The notes below the pieces were generated by a model. It saw only the letters and a program-made list of their open reading frames with translations. It ran no database searches and was not told where the DNA came from. Below, in pieces: positions 50,817-52,059 of a DNA stretch of 52,059 nt (the first letter of the stretch is position 1; each line of letters opens with the position of its first letter). Where the stretch lies: contig NZ_JACJPY010000027.1 in assembly GCF_014696345.1 (NCBI RefSeq), forward strand, positions 1 through 52,059. The letters are read 5' to 3'. The position numbers were made by a program, and so were the translations under genes. This DNA comes from Pseudanabaena cinerea FACHB-1277. GTDB taxonomy: Bacteria; Cyanobacteriota; Cyanobacteriia; Pseudanabaenales; Pseudanabaenaceae.

Positions 50817-50881
50817 GGGTTTAGCATTTGCGGATAAAGATTTCTGCGAGATATATAAATTGTGGCGCAAATGCTAAACCC
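50817..50881. repeat. Palindromic repeat, GGGTTTAGCATTTGCG arms
   Basis: 16-bp arms at 50817-50832 and 50866-50881. Its right arm contains an ATG in frame with the vWA gene, which is not used as a start here. Confidence 0.8.
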
Positions 50882-50927
50882 CTACAGATCAAACGGATCG
50901 AATCCATATCACCAATCATCAAATAAA

Positions 50928-51701
50928 ATGACAAACATTAACGATCTCTTCCAATCTGCACTAGATGATGGAACCCTTTCCAATGAATCTTTGCAAGCAC
51001 TGACTGTTTATGACCTCGGCGCACAAATCCAAGCAGGGCTTGGCATTCATGTTGATGACGTGATGTCCAGTGAAGTCGTGCTAGTGACAGTTATGCCCGA
51101 TGACTCTGGCTCGATCCAGTACTCAGGCAATGCCCAAGCAGTACGCGGCGGACATAACTCCGTAATTGATGCTTTAGCATCTTCTCAACAACAGGATAAT
51201 ATTCTCATTCACAATCGCTATTTGAATGGAAATATTCTTTATCCCTACTGCCCGATCGCCCAAGCAATTAGGATGGATACCAAAAACTACAACCCAAATC
51301 AAGGTACACCTCTCTATGATCAAACGGTGGTGCTATTGGGAACGGTATTAGCCAAGTCGCAGGAATTCTCGGATAATGGCGTACCAGTTCGCACCGTGAC
51401 TCTGATTATTACTGATGGTGATGATTGTCATTCCACGCGCCATACTGCTAAAGATGTAGCAGCGATCGCCCATGATATGCTGCGGATGGAAAATCATGTG
51501 ATAGCAGCGATGGGTATTGATGATGGCTCTACTAATTTTCGTCAAGTCTTTAAAGATATGGGCATCCGTGATGAATGGATTCTCACACCTGCCAATAGCG
51601 ATGGCGAAATCCGTAAGGCTTTTCAGGTGTTCTCGCAGTCGGCAATGCGAGCTAGTCAGAGTGCAGCTAACTTTAATTCTTTAGGAGGATTTGGTGGTTG
51701 A
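50928..51701 (+). CDS. von Willebrand factor A domain protein
   Basis: 257 residues from the ATG at 50928; earlier in-frame starts fall inside a palindromic repeat. The MIDAS metal site is intact: DDSGSIQ (D-x-S-x-S), the Thr in QGTPLYDQ, and Asp in IITDGDDC. C-terminal low-complexity tail SAANFNSLGGFGG. TerY-like vWA proteins act with PP2C and kinase partners in the known triads, and all three are in this operon. Two repeat elements separate it from the nicotinamidase gene, so it could be transcribed separately. Confidence 0.87.
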   Translation: MTNINDLFQSALDDGTLSNESLQALTVYDLGAQIQAGLGIHVDDVMSSEVVLVTVMPDDSGSIQYSGNAQAVRGGHNSVIDALASSQQQDNILIHNRYLNGNILYPYCPIAQAIRMDTKNYNPNQGTPLYDQTVVLLGTVLAKSQEFSDNGVPVRTVTLIITDGDDCHSTRHTAKDVAAIAHDMLRMENHVIAAMGIDDGSTNFRQVFKDMGIRDEWILTPANSDGEIRKAFQVFSQSAMRASQSAANFNSLGGFGG

Positions 51702-51762
51702 CTAAGGCAAGCATGAAAAAGTAAAAAGGCAAAAGGAGAAAATTGTTTGTAGGTTGTAGGGG

Positions 51763-51823
51763 TAGAGCATTTGCGCCACTATCTCGCAACTCCCCTCTAC
51801 AATCTCGATCCGCAAATGCTCTA
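51763..51823. repeat. Palindromic repeat, TAGAGCATTTGCG arms
   Basis: 13-bp arms at 51763-51775 and 51811-51823, mixing features of the two upstream palindromic elements. The region 51702-52059 has an open frame of 81 codons, but it is made of repeats and is not a credible gene. Confidence 0.75.
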
Positions 51824-51922
51824 TCCTCTTCGCTGTTACCGATCGCTTATCCCTGCGAATTGAGGGTTGTTGTTGAATATTGCAGATTTTTGGCGGTTTG
51901 GGGATTGTTGATGAATGTTCGA

Positions 51923-52008
51923 GGTTTAGGGCGGTTTGGAATTTTCGATGATTTGCGAAGGTTTAGGGCAGTTTGGAATTTTCGATGATTTGCGAAGGTT
52001 TAGGGCAG
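51923..52008. repeat. 37-bp tandem repeats
   Basis: Units beginning GGTTTAGGGC start at 51923, 51960 and 51997 (the third partial), exactly 37 bases apart and differing by single bases. A more divergent unit may precede at about 51888. The last one continues into GGGCAGAGCATTCCC, linking it to the palindromic repeat family. Confidence 0.85.
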
Positions 52009-52059
52009 AGCATTCCCAATTTGAGATGGTTGCAGAATTTATAGATTGTGGTGGGAATG

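Noticed and set aside
51743-51988. 81-codon plus-strand frame near the right edge
   Set aside because: It is composed of palindromic and 37-bp tandem repeats.
51888-52008. CRISPR array from the 37-bp repeats
   Set aside because: The 37-bp units are directly adjacent with no spacers between them.

Overview
The window looks like chromosomal DNA from a cyanobacterium. The octamer GCGATCGC (HIP1) recurs in and between genes throughout. The window also carries orange carotenoid protein, fluorescence recovery protein, a CBS-CP12 protein, a thylakoid-type FtsH and a plant-type ferredoxin, which are cyanobacterial hallmarks. The moderately AT-rich sequence with many short dispersed palindromes would fit a Pseudanabaena-like lineage, but that placement is a guess.

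Layout. 1-2.7 kb: photoprotection cassette on the minus strand (frp, ocp, crtW-like ketolase). 2.7-9.6 kb: ordinary chromosome (GAF/degenerate-HPt protein, alr, GHL10 protein, hisA, ABC permease). 9.7-13.8 kb: an accessory island of small toxin-antitoxin-like genes, several broken, with copies of a dispersed repeat (HicB-like orphan; DUF4160-DUF2442-nuclease/HEPN cassette; RelE pair; DUF6888/DUF6887 remnants; antitoxin plus truncated PIN toxin). 13.9-17.2 kb: a large hybrid histidine kinase. 17.4-22.7 kb: a transposase remnant and a redox/energy operon on the minus strand (ferredoxin, thioredoxin, zinc-ribbon protein, CBS-CP12, OMP-decarboxylase/OPRT fusion), flanked by a recombinase-like HTH protein and a four-CBS protein. 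22.9-24.6 kb: tandem DUF29 units, the last decayed. 24.8-26.8 kb: ftsH and its terminator. 26.8-30.9 kb: an acnB fragment, then a two-gene membrane coiled-coil/lipase-TerB locus. 30.9-42.4 kb: mostly housekeeping (rlmD-like, antiporter, iscA-like, Ser/Thr kinase, pcrA, divergent AAA ATPase, beta-helix protein) plus truncated YefM and nucleotidyltransferase genes.

42.5-52.1 kb holds the most interesting region. A DEDDy-type exonuclease and an NrtR-type Nudix regulator lie on the minus strand. Facing away is a near-consensus promoter (TTGACA, 17 bp, TATATT) whose spacer is filled by a palindrome, ATAGTGT-N7-ACACTAT, with a second weaker copy just downstream. This promoter leads into PP2C phosphatase, two ADP-ribosylglycohydrolases, an atypical kinase with zinc ribbon, an inserted VapBC-like pair, an enlarged nicotinamidase-like hydrolase, a small RHH-like protein and a vWA protein. 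I infer an NAD/ADP-ribose-responsive signalling operon controlled by NrtR, related to PP2C-kinase-vWA (TerY-P) triads.

No rRNA, tRNA or CRISPR array was recognised. All family assignments come from reading motifs in the translated sequence; no database search was possible.
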